Below, piece after piece: positions 1 through 7,625 of a stretch of DNA of 12,237 nucleotides. The stretch lies in contig JBPOHE010000167.1 of the NCBI GenBank assembly GCA_052035915.1, forward strand, positions 1 through 12,237, read 5' to 3'. The stretch's first letter is position 1, and each line of letters begins with the position of its first letter. This DNA comes from JBPOHE01 sp052035915. GTDB lineage: Bacteria; Pseudomonadota; Gammaproteobacteria; Chromatiales; Chromatiaceae. Below the pieces are notes generated by a model. That model saw only the letters and a list, made by a program, of their open reading frames with translations. It made no database searches and was not told the DNA's origin. The translations under genes and the position numbers were made by a program.

Positions 1-147
1 GGCCGCCACGAGGCGCTTGACCTGCCGCGCCGTGAGGCCAAGCTGACACCCGGCCTCCGCCTGCGTCAGCCGCTTCTCCATGACCGCTTCGACCACCTTC
101 AGGCGGTGGAGTGCTCGCTTCGTCAACCCGATCGTCTCCTCTGGCAT
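1..147 (-). CDS. ISNCY-like transposase, N-terminal fragment (continues beyond the left edge)
   Basis: Reading the minus strand from the ATG at 147 gives 49 residues that run off the window. They begin MPEETIGLTKRAL and continue through a helix-turn-helix of the form RLTQAEAGCQLGLTARQVKRL (about residues 26-46). This is the usual N-terminal DNA-binding helix of ISNCY and IS481-like transposases; the catalytic DDE part lies outside the window. Directly upstream of the gene are two copies of AAAGGGGACATT, as expected at the end of such an element. The family call rests on recall of the N-terminal pattern, and IS481 is the main alternative. It is transcribed away from the ccm operon, so it should not read into it. 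Confidence 0.7.
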   Translation of the reverse strand, partial: MPEETIGLTKRALHRLKVVEAVMEKRLTQAEAGCQLGLTARQVKRLVAA

Positions 148-166
148 CGGGTCCCCCCACTTGGCA

Positions 167-202
167 AAAGGGGACATTTCTAAATTGCACAAAGGGGACA
201 TT
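167..202. repeat. Direct repeats at the end of the ISNCY-like element
   Basis: AAAGGGGACATT occurs at 167-178 and again at 191-202, a period of 24 bases. The copies lie between the transposase start codon and the ccm promoter region. Paired short repeats like this are probably transposase-binding sites in the terminal part of the element. The exact outer boundary is not visible because the other end of the element is outside the window; it probably lies near 205-220. Confidence 0.6.
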
Positions 203-235
203 ACTACTTTGGGCTAACACGGAAAATCTCTCTCG

Positions 236-264
236 TTGCCATGGCGTCGATGAGCGTTTATTTT
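236..264 (+). promoter_or_regulatory. Candidate sigma-70 promoter of the ccm operon
   Basis: TTGCCA at 236-241 matches the -35 consensus at five of six bases. After exactly 17 bases comes TATTTT at 259-264, matching the -10 consensus at four of six. It lies about 165 bases upstream of the ccmA start and just beyond the insertion-sequence end. No better pair is evident between 215 and 430. This is pattern matching only. Confidence 0.4.
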
Positions 265-430
265 TAGCGATCCACTCGGATACCTCTCCCGGGCATACTA
301 GGTTCCCTTCGGTAATGGCTGTTTCTTGTTCCGCGTCATGCTTTCCCAGGCTTTTCAAGACCGAGATCCCGGGTCTTCGGAATCTTTCCCCCTTTGGTAA
401 CGCCCGGTGAGGTCTGACAGGGATCTCCCG

Positions 431-1051
431 GTGTCGAGGTTCGCCGCGCGCGATCTGGAATGCATTCGCGACGATCGGACCCTGTTCTCCGGACTCCATT
501 TCGATCTTGGAACCGGCCAGGCGCTGGTGCTCGAAGGGCGCAACGGCTCGGGAAAGACATCCTTGCTGCGTATTCTCTGCGGCATCCGGCTCCCTGAGGC
601 GGGGAAGGTACTCTGGGACGGCGAGGATATCTTCAAGCTGGGGGCCGAGTATCACCAGCATATCGCCTATCTCGGTCATAAGGACGGCAACAAGCTCGAT
701 CTGACCCCCAGCGAAAACCTGCGCATGGCCAAGGGGCTGGGGAAGGCCCGCGACGACCTGGACCTGGAAACCGCCCTGGACCAGGTCGGTCTCTATGGTT
801 TCGAGGATGTGCCGACGCGCAACCTTTCCGCCGGGCAACAGCGACGACTCGCCATCGCCCGTCTCCTGATCACGGATGCGATCCTCTGGATCCTCGACGA
901 GCCCTTCACCTCCCTGGACCGGCAGGGCATCGCCGTGGTCGAAAAACTCTTCGACCAGCATCTCGCCAAAGGGGGCATGGCCGCCCTGACCACCCATCAC
1001 CGCATCAATCTCCAGGTTACCCAGGCACTGAGGATCAATCTGTCGGCATGA
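431..1051 (+). CDS. ccmA: CcmA, ATPase of the heme-maturation ABC complex
   Basis: ATP-binding subunit of the CcmAB complex. Its ATP hydrolysis in the cytoplasm releases holo-CcmE from CcmC and CcmD during cytochrome c maturation. From the GTG at 431 the protein has 206 residues, the normal length for CcmA. It shows Walker A GRNGSGKT at residues 36-43, the ABC signature LSAGQQRR (132-139), which is characteristic of CcmA, Walker B ILDEP (154-158), and a switch histidine in the TTHH motif near the C terminus. An in-frame GTG at 407 would add eight residues. I prefer 431 because AGGGA at 419-423 lies seven bases upstream and the resulting N terminus fits the family. It is the first gene of the operon; its stop overlaps the ccmB start in ATGA. 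Confidence 0.95.
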   Translation: MSRFAARDLECIRDDRTLFSGLHFDLGTGQALVLEGRNGSGKTSLLRILCGIRLPEAGKVLWDGEDIFKLGAEYHQHIAYLGHKDGNKLDLTPSENLRMAKGLGKARDDLDLETALDQVGLYGFEDVPTRNLSAGQQRRLAIARLLITDAILWILDEPFTSLDRQGIAVVEKLFDQHLAKGGMAALTTHHRINLQVTQALRINLSA

Positions 1052-1731
1052 GTCAACGTTCCCTTACCAGCGCCTTTGTCCTCTTGCTCAGGCGCGATCT
1101 GACCCTGGCCTATCGTCGTCGGGCCGAGCTGATGAACCCGCTGTTGTTTTTCGTGCTGGTGTCCAGCCTCTTCCCCCTCGGCATCGGCAGCAACCCCAAA
1201 CTCATCGCCGCGGTGGGCCCCGGCGTCATTTGGGTCGCCGCCCTGCTCGCCGCCATGCTTTCGCTTGACAGCATGTTTCGTTCGGATTTCGAGGATGGTT
1301 CCCTGGAACAATTCATGCTGAGTTCTCATCCGGTCTCGATCCTGGTGTTGGCCAAGGTGTTTGCCCATTGGCTGGTGACCGGCCTGCCCCTGATCCTGGT
1401 CGCTCCCCTGCTCGGCGTCCTGCTCGCCCTGCCGACGGAGGCCCTGGGGGTGCTCATGCTGACCTTGGTGTTGGGGACCCCGGTACTCAGCCTGATCGGC
1501 TCGGTCGGCGTCGCCCTGACCGTCGGTTTGCGACGTGGTGGGGTCATCCTGTCCTTATTGGTGTTGCCTCTCTATGTGCCGGTGCTGATCTTCGCCGCCG
1601 ATGCGGTGCATACCGCCGCCCAGGGAATCCCCACCACGGCACAGATCTCCTTTCTTGCCGGGCTGTTGGCCTTGGCCCTGGCGCTGGCCCCGCTCGCCAC
1701 GGCGAGTTCTCTCAGAGTGAGTTTGAGTTAA
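1048..1731 (+). CDS. ccmB: CcmB, membrane subunit of the heme-maturation ABC complex
   Basis: Integral membrane partner of CcmA in the inner membrane. The 227-residue protein is almost entirely hydrophobic, with about six membrane helices. The N terminus has the family pattern LLLRRDLTLAYRRRAELMNPLLFF, followed by the conserved loop RSDFEDGSLEQ near residues 78-88. The C-terminal half carries the family-typical GSVGVALTVGLRRGG and PLYVPVLIFAAD segments. Length is close to the usual 220. It begins four bases inside ccmA, implying translational coupling. CcmAB was once thought to export heme; the accepted role is now to power release of heme-loaded CcmE. Confidence 0.95.
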   Translation: MSQRSLTSAFVLLLRRDLTLAYRRRAELMNPLLFFVLVSSLFPLGIGSNPKLIAAVGPGVIWVAALLAAMLSLDSMFRSDFEDGSLEQFMLSSHPVSILVLAKVFAHWLVTGLPLILVAPLLGVLLALPTEALGVLMLTLVLGTPVLSLIGSVGVALTVGLRRGGVILSLLVLPLYVPVLIFAADAVHTAAQGIPTTAQISFLAGLLALALALAPLATASSLRVSLS

Positions 1732-1733
1732 CC

Positions 1734-2483
1734 ATGGGTATCGTTGCTTTCATCCATCGCATGGGGTCGCCCCAGTATTTCTATCAGGTGGCCGGGCGTC
1801 TGATACCCTGGTTCGGCGGGTTGTGCGCCCTGTTTTTGCTGGCCGGACTCATCGGCGGTTTGGTGCTGGCCCCGACGGACTATCAACAGGGAGAAAGCTA
1901 CCGCATCATCTTCATCCATGTGCCGAGCGCCTGGATGTCCATGTTCATCTATATGGTCATGGCTACGGCCGGACTGCTTGGACTGGTATGGCGGGTCAAA
2001 TTGGCCGAGGTCATCGCCATCAGTAGCGCCCCCATCGGCGCCTCCTTCACCTTCATCGCCCTGGTGACCGGCTCGCTCTGGGGCAAACCCATGTGGGGCG
2101 CCTGGTGGGTGTGGGATGCCCGCTTGACCTCGGAGTTGATCCTGCTCTTTCTCTATCTGGGGGTGATCGCCCTCTATGGGGCCATCGAAGACAAGCGGGT
2201 GGCCGCTCGCGCCATCGCCATCCTCGCCCTGGTGGGCGTGGTCAATATTCCCATCATTCATTATTCGGTCGAATGGTGGAACACCCTGCACCAGCCGGCC
2301 ACCATCACCAAATTCGACAAACCCTCCATCCATGTCAGCATGTTGATCCCGCTGTTGTTGATGGCCCTCGGCTGCAAACTTTACTACGCCACCGTGGTCT
2401 TAATGCGGGCACGTTGCGAGGTGTTGGAACGGGAGCGTAACAGCCGCTGGGTGGAGACCCTGCCGGAGGTATCCAAACCGTGA
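1734..2483 (+). CDS. ccmC: CcmC, heme-handling membrane protein that loads CcmE
   Basis: Inner-membrane protein that binds heme on its periplasmic side and passes it to CcmE. The product has 249 residues and about six membrane helices. The tryptophan-rich WWD motif GAWWVWDARLTS starts at residue 122. The two heme-ligand histidines are visible: H62 in FIHVPSAW and H186 in WWNTLHQP, almost the same positions as H60 and H184 in E. coli CcmC. The reading frame stays open back to 1368 inside ccmB, but the ATG at 1734, two bases after the ccmB stop, gives the normal family N terminus and length, so the longer version is rejected. The stop overlaps the GTG of ccmD. Confidence 0.96.
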   Translation: MGIVAFIHRMGSPQYFYQVAGRLIPWFGGLCALFLLAGLIGGLVLAPTDYQQGESYRIIFIHVPSAWMSMFIYMVMATAGLLGLVWRVKLAEVIAISSAPIGASFTFIALVTGSLWGKPMWGAWWVWDARLTSELILLFLYLGVIALYGAIEDKRVAARAIAILALVGVVNIPIIHYSVEWWNTLHQPATITKFDKPSIHVSMLIPLLLMALGCKLYYATVVLMRARCEVLERERNSRWVETLPEVSKP

Positions 2484-2644
2484 AAGACTTCTTCGCCATG
2501 GGAGGTTATGCCTTCTACGTCTGGACCTCCTACGCCGTGGCCGGCGTCGTGTTGATCGCCAATATCCTGATTCCCATACGGCTGCGCCTTAGACTTCTGG
2601 CAGATATCGCCCGCAAGATGCGACGGGCGAGGAGAGAACCATGA
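2480..2644 (+). CDS. ccmD: CcmD, small membrane helper of CcmC and CcmE
   Basis: A short gene of 54 codons that is easy to miss. It starts with GTG at 2480, overlapping the ccmC stop, and ends with a TGA at 2642-2644 inside the ATGA shared with ccmE. The N-terminal part MGGYAFYVWTSYAV (residues 7-20) is the typical CcmD pattern. One membrane helix follows (about 18-33), then a very basic cytoplasmic tail rich in arginine and lysine. CcmD stabilises the CcmC-heme-CcmE complex and is needed for release of holo-CcmE. Position, overlap on both sides and motif all agree. Confidence 0.93.
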   Translation: MKDFFAMGGYAFYVWTSYAVAGVVLIANILIPIRLRLRLLADIARKMRRARREP

Positions 2645-3102
2645 CCCCCATCCGAAAAAAACGTCTTCTTCTTATTGGCATCATGGTCGCCACCATAGGC
2701 GTGGCCACCACGCTTTTGCTCAAGGCCTTCGACGACAATCTGATGTTCTTCTTCTCCCCTTCCCAGGTGGTGGCGGGCGAGGCGCCGAAGAACCATGCCT
2801 TTCGTATCGGCGGGCTGGTTGTCCACCAGAGCGTCAAACGCCAGCCGGACGGCCTGACGGTCGATTTCGCCCTCACGGATATGGGACAGACGGTGAAGGT
2901 CCAATATACCGGCATCCTGCCCGACCTCTTTCGCGAAGGTCAGGGCATCGTCGCCCTGGGGAAATTGCAGGATAACGACGTCTTCGTCGCCTCCGAGGTG
3001 CTGGCCAAGCACGATGAAAATTACATGCCCCCGGAAGTAGCCAAATCCCTGAAGACCGCTCATGAAGAAGGCACGCTGGTGACGCGGAGCCTGTCCCGAT
3101 GA
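2641..3102 (+). CDS. ccmE: CcmE, periplasmic heme chaperone
   Basis: Membrane-anchored chaperone that carries heme covalently through the periplasm from CcmC to the CcmFH ligase. The 153-residue protein has a basic N terminus (IRKKR), one anchor helix at about residues 9-27, and a beta-barrel domain starting with the family pattern FFFSPSQV. The heme-attachment motif HDENYMPPE is intact, with H124 as the covalent ligand and Y128 as the axial ligand, equivalent to H130 and Y134 in E. coli. The histidine marks this as the ordinary form rather than the cysteine-type CcmE of some archaea and sulfate reducers. It overlaps ccmD and ccmF by four bases each. Confidence 0.97.
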   Translation: MTPIRKKRLLLIGIMVATIGVATTLLLKAFDDNLMFFFSPSQVVAGEAPKNHAFRIGGLVVHQSVKRQPDGLTVDFALTDMGQTVKVQYTGILPDLFREGQGIVALGKLQDNDVFVASEVLAKHDENYMPPEVAKSLKTAHEEGTLVTRSLSR

Positions 3103-5099
3103 TCCCCGAGCTCGGCCATTTCGCCCTGGTGCTCGCCCTCTGCCTGGCGTTGGTGCAGGCGATCTTTCCCCTGGCCGGGAGCTATACCAACAACATCTCC
3201 TGGATGGGTCTGGCCCGCCCCCTGGCCTGGGGGCAGCTGTCCTTCATGGGTCTTGCCTTCGCCGCCCTCGTCCAGGCGTTTCTGGCCAATGATTTCTCCG
3301 TGATCTATGTCGCCAGCCACGGCAACACCAAATTACCCGCCATCTACAAGATCTCCGCCGTCTGGGGCGCCCATGAAGGCTCCCTGCTGCTCTGGGCACT
3401 GCTGCTGAGCGCCTGGGGGGCGGCCATTGCGCTCTTCAGCCGCCACCTGCCGCCGGAGGTGGTGGCCCGGGTGCTGGCGGTCATGGCCATGATCGGCATC
3501 GGGTTTCTTTCCTTCATGCTGTTCACCTCCAATCCTTTCCTGCGTCTCTTTCCCGCTCCCTTAGAGGGAAGGGACCTCAATCCCCTGTTGCAGGACCCGG
3601 GTCTCGCCGTGCATCCGCCCATGCTCTACATGGGCTATGTCGGGTTTTCCGTGGCTTTTGGCTTCTCCATCGCCGCCCTCCTGGGCGGTAGGTTGGATGC
3701 CGCCTGGGCGCGCTGGTCCCGCCCCTGGACCACGGTGGCCTGGATCTTCCTCACCCTGGGGATCACCCTCGGGAGCTGGTGGGCCTATTACGAATTGGGT
3801 TGGGGCGGTTGGTGGTTCTGGGATCCGGTGGAAAATGCCTCCTTCATGCCCTGGCTGGTGGGGACGGCCCTGATCCATTCCCTCGCCGTCACGGAAAAGC
3901 GCGGGGCCTTCAAGAGTTGGAGTCTGTTGCTGGCCCTCATCGCCTTTTCCCTCTCCCTCCTCGGCACCTTTCTCGTCCGCTCGGGCGTTCTGACCTCGGT
4001 GCATGCCTTTGCCAGCGATCCGGCCCGGGGTCTGTTTATCTTGATCTTCCTGTGCCTGGTCATCGGCAGCTCCCTGGCCCTCTATGCCTGGCGGGCTCCC
4101 TATATCACCAGCGGCGGTCGTTTCGATCTGGTCTCCAGGGAAAGCTTCTTATTGGCCAACAACCTCATCCTCTCCGTGCTGGCCGCCCTCATCCTGCTCG
4201 GTACCCTCGCCCCTCTGATTTACGATGCCCTGGCCTGGGGCAAGATCTCGGTCGGTTTTCCCTGGTTCAACAAGATGTTCGTCCTCCTGACCCCATTTCT
4301 CGCCCTCTTCATGGGTCTAGGTCCATTGGCGCGCTGGAAACATAGCGATGCGGGGCTCCTGATCAGACAAGTGCGCTGGGCGCTGGGGATCAGTATCGCC
4401 TGCGGTCTCCTCTCTTTCCTCCCCTGGTTTGGCAACAGCTATTCCCTCGTCGCCCTGGGCCTTGCCCTGGCCCTCTGGATCCTCGGCACCCATCTCACCA
4501 GTCTGCGCCTGCGCTGGCGGCCTACGGCAACTTGGTCGGCCAGACTTCAGGACCTCAAGGGGAGCGGTCGGAGCTATTACGGCATGATCTTCGCCCACCT
4601 GGGGGTGGCCATGTTCGTCGTCGGTGCCACGCTGGTCTCCCATTACGGCATCGAGCGGGATGTGCGCATGGGGCCGGGAGACAAGGCCGAGGTGGCCGGT
4701 TATGAGTTTCAGTTCGAGGGCGTGAAACGGGAACGGGGACCGAACTACAACGGCTATCGCGCCAACATCCGGGTGCTAAAAGGAAATACCCTGGTCACTA
4801 CCCTTGAACCCGAGAAACGGGTCTATCTGGTCGACACCAAACCCATGACCGAGGCCGCCATCGACTGGGGCCTGACCCGAGACATCTATGTCTCCCTTGG
4901 CGAGCCCATCGAGGGCGGGGACTGGAGCCTGCGCCTCTACTACAAACCCTATGTGCGCTGGATCTGGCTGGGCGGGGTGTTCATGGCCCTGGGGGGACTC
5001 CTCGCGGTCAGCGACCCACGTTACCGTAGCCTACGCCGTCGACGAGAGGCCAGCAAGCCGGCCGTTGCCCCAGCCAAAGTCGCGTTACAACGAGGCTGA
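3099..5099 (+). CDS. ccmF: CcmF, heme lyase core subunit
   Basis: Large inner-membrane subunit of the CcmFH(I) complex, which takes heme from CcmE and joins it to the CXXCH motif of apocytochrome c. The product has 666 residues and many membrane helices. The WWD motif WWFWDPVENASFMPW starts at residue 238. The four family histidines can be located: periplasmic H172 (VHPPML) and H302 (SVHAF), and membrane H260 (ALIHSLAV) and H500 (FAHLGVAM), which bind the resident heme b. WGAHEGS near residue 92 is also typical. A soluble periplasmic domain occupies about residues 510-625, before the last helix and a basic tail. The start overlaps ccmE by four bases and ccmG follows after five bases. Confidence 0.97.
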   Translation: MIPELGHFALVLALCLALVQAIFPLAGSYTNNISWMGLARPLAWGQLSFMGLAFAALVQAFLANDFSVIYVASHGNTKLPAIYKISAVWGAHEGSLLLWALLLSAWGAAIALFSRHLPPEVVARVLAVMAMIGIGFLSFMLFTSNPFLRLFPAPLEGRDLNPLLQDPGLAVHPPMLYMGYVGFSVAFGFSIAALLGGRLDAAWARWSRPWTTVAWIFLTLGITLGSWWAYYELGWGGWWFWDPVENASFMPWLVGTALIHSLAVTEKRGAFKSWSLLLALIAFSLSLLGTFLVRSGVLTSVHAFASDPARGLFILIFLCLVIGSSLALYAWRAPYITSGGRFDLVSRESFLLANNLILSVLAALILLGTLAPLIYDALAWGKISVGFPWFNKMFVLLTPFLALFMGLGPLARWKHSDAGLLIRQVRWALGISIACGLLSFLPWFGNSYSLVALGLALALWILGTHLTSLRLRWRPTATWSARLQDLKGSGRSYYGMIFAHLGVAMFVVGATLVSHYGIERDVRMGPGDKAEVAGYEFQFEGVKRERGPNYNGYRANIRVLKGNTLVTTLEPEKRVYLVDTKPMTEAAIDWGLTRDIYVSLGEPIEGGDWSLRLYYKPYVRWIWLGGVFMALGGLLAVSDPRYRSLRRRREASKPAVAPAKVALQRG

Positions 5100-5104
5100 G
5101 CCCC

Positions 5105-5641
5105 ATGAAATCGCTACGCTATCTGGTTCCCCTGCTGGTCTTCATGGGTCTGGCGGTGTTTTTCTTCAAAGGGCTCTCCATCGATCCCCGGGAAATCCCC
5201 TCCCCCCTGATCGGCAAACCCCTGCCCCACTTCTCCCTTCCCAGCCTCGCCGAGCCGCAGCAACCGGTATCGGAAAAGGACCTACAGGGTAAGGTCGCCC
5301 TCTTGAACGTCTGGGCCACCTGGTGCGTCTCCTGTCGGGCCGAACACGAGGTGTTGGTGCAACTGGCCCGCAGCAAAACCCTGGACATCTACAGCCTCAA
5401 CTGGAAGGACGATCCCGCCGCGGCCCGGGATTGGTTGCGGCGCCTCGGTGATCCCTATGTCACCACCATCGTCGATCAGGAAGGTCGCACGGCCATCGAC
5501 CTGGGTGTGTACGGCGCCCCGGAAACCTTCCTCATCGACAAAGCCGGGGTGATTCGTTACAAGCACGCCGGCCCCCTGACCTGGCCCTTGTTGAGAGAAA
5601 AGATCCTCCCCCTGGCCAACGAACTGAAGGCGAAAGGCTGA
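5105..5641 (+). CDS. ccmG: CcmG (DsbE), periplasmic thioredoxin-like thiol reductase
   Basis: Membrane-anchored thioredoxin-fold protein that keeps the cysteines of apocytochrome c, directly or through CcmH, reduced for heme attachment. The 178-residue protein has one N-terminal anchor helix (about residues 6-22), then a periplasmic thioredoxin domain. The redox motif WCVSC is at residues 73-77, with the conserved LLNVWATWC context. The cis-proline loop appears as YGAPETFLID, the pattern typical of DsbE/CcmG rather than of general thioredoxins. GAGG in the ccmF stop region provides a ribosome binding site. Its TGA shares one base with the ccmH ATG. The electron donor would be a DsbD or CcdA protein, which is not in this window. 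Confidence 0.95.
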   Translation: MKSLRYLVPLLVFMGLAVFFFKGLSIDPREIPSPLIGKPLPHFSLPSLAEPQQPVSEKDLQGKVALLNVWATWCVSCRAEHEVLVQLARSKTLDIYSLNWKDDPAAARDWLRRLGDPYVTTIVDQEGRTAIDLGVYGAPETFLIDKAGVIRYKHAGPLTWPLLREKILPLANELKAKG

Positions 5642-6183
5642 TGCGGTTATCGACCCTGGTTTTTCTCTGTCTAGTGTCCGTGCTCCCCGGGCGGCTCGCC
5701 CAGGCCTTCACCCTGGCCGATTTTCAGTTCGATGACCCGCGCAAGGAGCAGGAATTCCGGCAATTGACCGAACAGTTGCGCTGCCTGGTGTGTCAGAACG
5801 AATCCCTGGCCGGTTCCAACGCCGAGCTGGCCCAGGATCTGCGGCGGGAGATCTACGCGATGATGAAAGCCGGCAAGAGCCGGGACGATGTGATCGACTT
5901 CATGGTCGCCCGCTATGGGGACTTCGTGCTCTACAACCCCCCGCTCAAACCCTCGACCTATCCACTCTGGCTGGCGCCCTTCGTGCTCCTGCTCATCGGC
6001 GTCATCATGCTGTTTCGCACCCTGGCCAGGAAGAAATCGGAGGCGGAGACCGAGCTTTCCGCCAAGGAGCGGCAGCGCGTCCAAGACCTCTTAGGATCCG
6101 AATCCGGCCAACCGTCGACGGACGGGGAGCAAAAACAATCCGAATCCAGTGAAAAGTCGACGGACGGGGAGCGCAAATCATGA
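5641..6183 (+). CDS. ccmH: CcmH, thiol-redox subunit of the heme ligation complex
   Basis: Periplasmic, membrane-anchored oxidoreductase that works with CcmG on the apocytochrome cysteines and forms part of the CcmFHI ligase. The 180-residue protein has a signal peptide (about 1-22, cut after AQA), then the family motif LRCLVCQN with C48 and C51, a helical domain through YGDFVLYNPPLK, and one membrane helix at about 105-126. This is the short form without a fused C-terminal TPR domain; that part is supplied by the separate ccmI next door, unlike E. coli where the two are fused. The last 28 residues are an unusual hydrophilic tail made of two copies of a 14-residue unit. It overlaps ccmI by four bases. 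Confidence 0.95.
   Translation: MRLSTLVFLCLVSVLPGRLAQAFTLADFQFDDPRKEQEFRQLTEQLRCLVCQNESLAGSNAELAQDLRREIYAMMKAGKSRDDVIDFMVARYGDFVLYNPPLKPSTYPLWLAPFVLLLIGVIMLFRTLARKKSEAETELSAKERQRVQDLLGSESGQPSTDGEQKQSESSEKSTDGERKS
6096..6179 (+). repeat. 42-base tandem duplication at the 3' end of ccmH
   Basis: Two adjacent 42-base units, 6096-6137 and 6138-6179, share ATCCGAATCC at their start and GTCGACGGACGGGGAGC further on, at the same offset. They encode SESGQPSTDGEQKQ and SESSEKSTDGERKS, which together are residues 153-180, the very end of the protein. The reading frame is kept because the unit is a multiple of three. Confidence 0.85.
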
Positions 6184-7475
6184 CCCTGTTTTGGTTTCTC
6201 TGTGTCTCCATGACCGCCATGGCCCTGGCCTTTGTGCTGTTGCCCTTGTGGCGCCAGACCCCCCCGTCTTCCGGGGTGGAAGCGAACGCGCTCAACCTCC
6301 AGGTGATCCGGCAACAACTCGCCGAGTTGGAACAGGATCTGGCTACGGGGGCTCTGGACGAGACCCAGTACCAGTCGGCCCGTCGCGATCTGGAGAAAGA
6401 ACTCCTGCTCGATTATGCCGAGACCCCCGGATCCCGCGCTGAAGGTCGCGCCAAGCCCTGGATGGCCGCGGCCATCGGGCTCTTTCTGCCCGCCATCGCC
6501 TTCGCCATGTACCACCAGCTCGGCAATCCGGACATCATCTCCCGCTCCGCGGGAGATACCGCCGTTTCCACCGCCATGGATCACGGCCAGGCCCAGCTGC
6601 CCTCCATGGATCAATTGGTGGAACGTCTGGCGCAGCGCCTGGCGCAACAACCCGACAACCTCGATGGCTGGATGATGCTGAGCCGTAGTTATCTAGCCAT
6701 GGGTCGGATGCAGGACGCCATCAACGCCTATGGCCAAGCCTATAAACTGGCCCCGGGGAATGTGGAGATCCTTCTCGCCTATGCCCAGAGCCTGGGCATG
6801 GCCCAGGGCAACCGCCTCCAGGGACAACCGTCCCAACTCATCGCCCAGGCGGAGAAGATCAGCCCCGAGGATCCCAATGTGCTCTGGCTCTCCGGCGTGA
6901 CCAGCTTTGAACAGGCTGATTACCCGTCCGCCCTGGCCAAGTGGGAGAAGGTATTGGCGGCCCTGGAACCCGGCAGCGATGATGCCGCCGAGGTCTCCAC
7001 CGCCATCGAGGATGCCCGCTCACGCCTCGGTCTTGGCCATGAGAAGGCCTTGCCGTCCCTGGGAGCGGGAACCCAGACTCAGGCTACGGCGGCCACATCC
7101 CCCGCGCCTCGGCCCGAAGCGGTCATTCCGGGCGCCATCAGCTTCCGGGTTCGCCTGGCCGCCGAGCTCCAGGCCAAGGTCCTTCCCAGTGATCGCATCT
7201 TCATCTACGCCCGCGCCCACAACGGGCCCCGCATGCCCTTGGCCGCCCAGAGTCGGCAAGTCTCCGACCTGCCGCTGCAGATCACCCTGGACGACAGCCA
7301 GGCCATGACCGCCGAGTTCAAACTTTCTTCCTTTCCCCAGGTCATTATCGGGGCTCGTATCTCCAAATCCGGCAGCGCCACCCCCCAGAGCGGGGATCTG
7401 GAGGCCGAGATCGGCCCCCTGGTTCCGGGTCAGGGCGACATCCTCGAGCTGGTGATCGACAAAATCCGCCCCTAA
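6180..7475 (+). CDS. ccmI: CcmI (CycH), apocytochrome c chaperone with TPR domain
   Basis: Chaperone that holds the C-terminal helix of apocytochrome c and delivers it to the ligase. The 431-residue product has two N-terminal membrane helices (about 2-21 and 97-114) separated by a cytoplasmic leucine-rich coiled segment (QQLAELEQDL to EKELLLDY). A periplasmic TPR region covers about residues 158-285, with clear units such as WMMLSRSYLAMGRMQDAINAYGQAYKLAP. The C-terminal domain (about 318-431) has the pattern seen in CcmI proteins, including ISFRVRLA and VIIGARISKSGSATPQSGDL. It closes the operon; a GC-rich hairpin starts six bases after the stop. Confidence 0.94.
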   Translation: MTLFWFLCVSMTAMALAFVLLPLWRQTPPSSGVEANALNLQVIRQQLAELEQDLATGALDETQYQSARRDLEKELLLDYAETPGSRAEGRAKPWMAAAIGLFLPAIAFAMYHQLGNPDIISRSAGDTAVSTAMDHGQAQLPSMDQLVERLAQRLAQQPDNLDGWMMLSRSYLAMGRMQDAINAYGQAYKLAPGNVEILLAYAQSLGMAQGNRLQGQPSQLIAQAEKISPEDPNVLWLSGVTSFEQADYPSALAKWEKVLAALEPGSDDAAEVSTAIEDARSRLGLGHEKALPSLGAGTQTQATAATSPAPRPEAVIPGAISFRVRLAAELQAKVLPSDRIFIYARAHNGPRMPLAAQSRQVSDLPLQITLDDSQAMTAEFKLSSFPQVIIGARISKSGSATPQSGDLEAEIGPLVPGQGDILELVIDKIRP

Positions 7476-7480
7476 CCAAG

Positions 7481-7514
7481 CGGTCTTCCGGGGTGATTTC
7501 GCCCCGGAAGGCCG
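7481..7514 (+). terminator. GC-rich hairpin after ccmI, probable terminator
   Basis: Positions 7481-7493 pair with 7502-7514 as a 13-base stem (core CTTCCGGGG with CCCCGGAAG, one G-T pair) around the loop TGATTTCG. It begins a few bases after the ccmI stop. There is no run of T after it, so it may act as an imperfect terminator or protect the mRNA end rather than end transcription by itself. Confidence 0.6.
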
Positions 7515-7625
7515 CCCGCTGGGCCATTCCTTCTCAGCCCTCTCCATTGACGGCCCCAAGGGAAAAACAACCCTGTCCCGGGCATAGAATCCTTATAAAA
7601 CAAGCACATCACACCGATTCTCGTT

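Noticed and set aside
1368..1733. Long upstream extension of the ccmC reading frame
   Set aside because: It lies inside ccmB in another frame, is rich in arginine, proline and glycine as shadow frames in GC-rich DNA are, and the ATG at 1734 gives the proper CcmC N terminus.
1728..2333. Long minus-strand open frame antisense to ccmC
   Set aside because: Composition is typical of an antisense shadow (glycine, histidine, aspartate-rich) and the plus strand encodes an unmistakable CcmC.
5958..6650. Long minus-strand open frame antisense to ccmH and ccmI
   Set aside because: It crosses two well-supported plus-strand genes and resembles no known protein.
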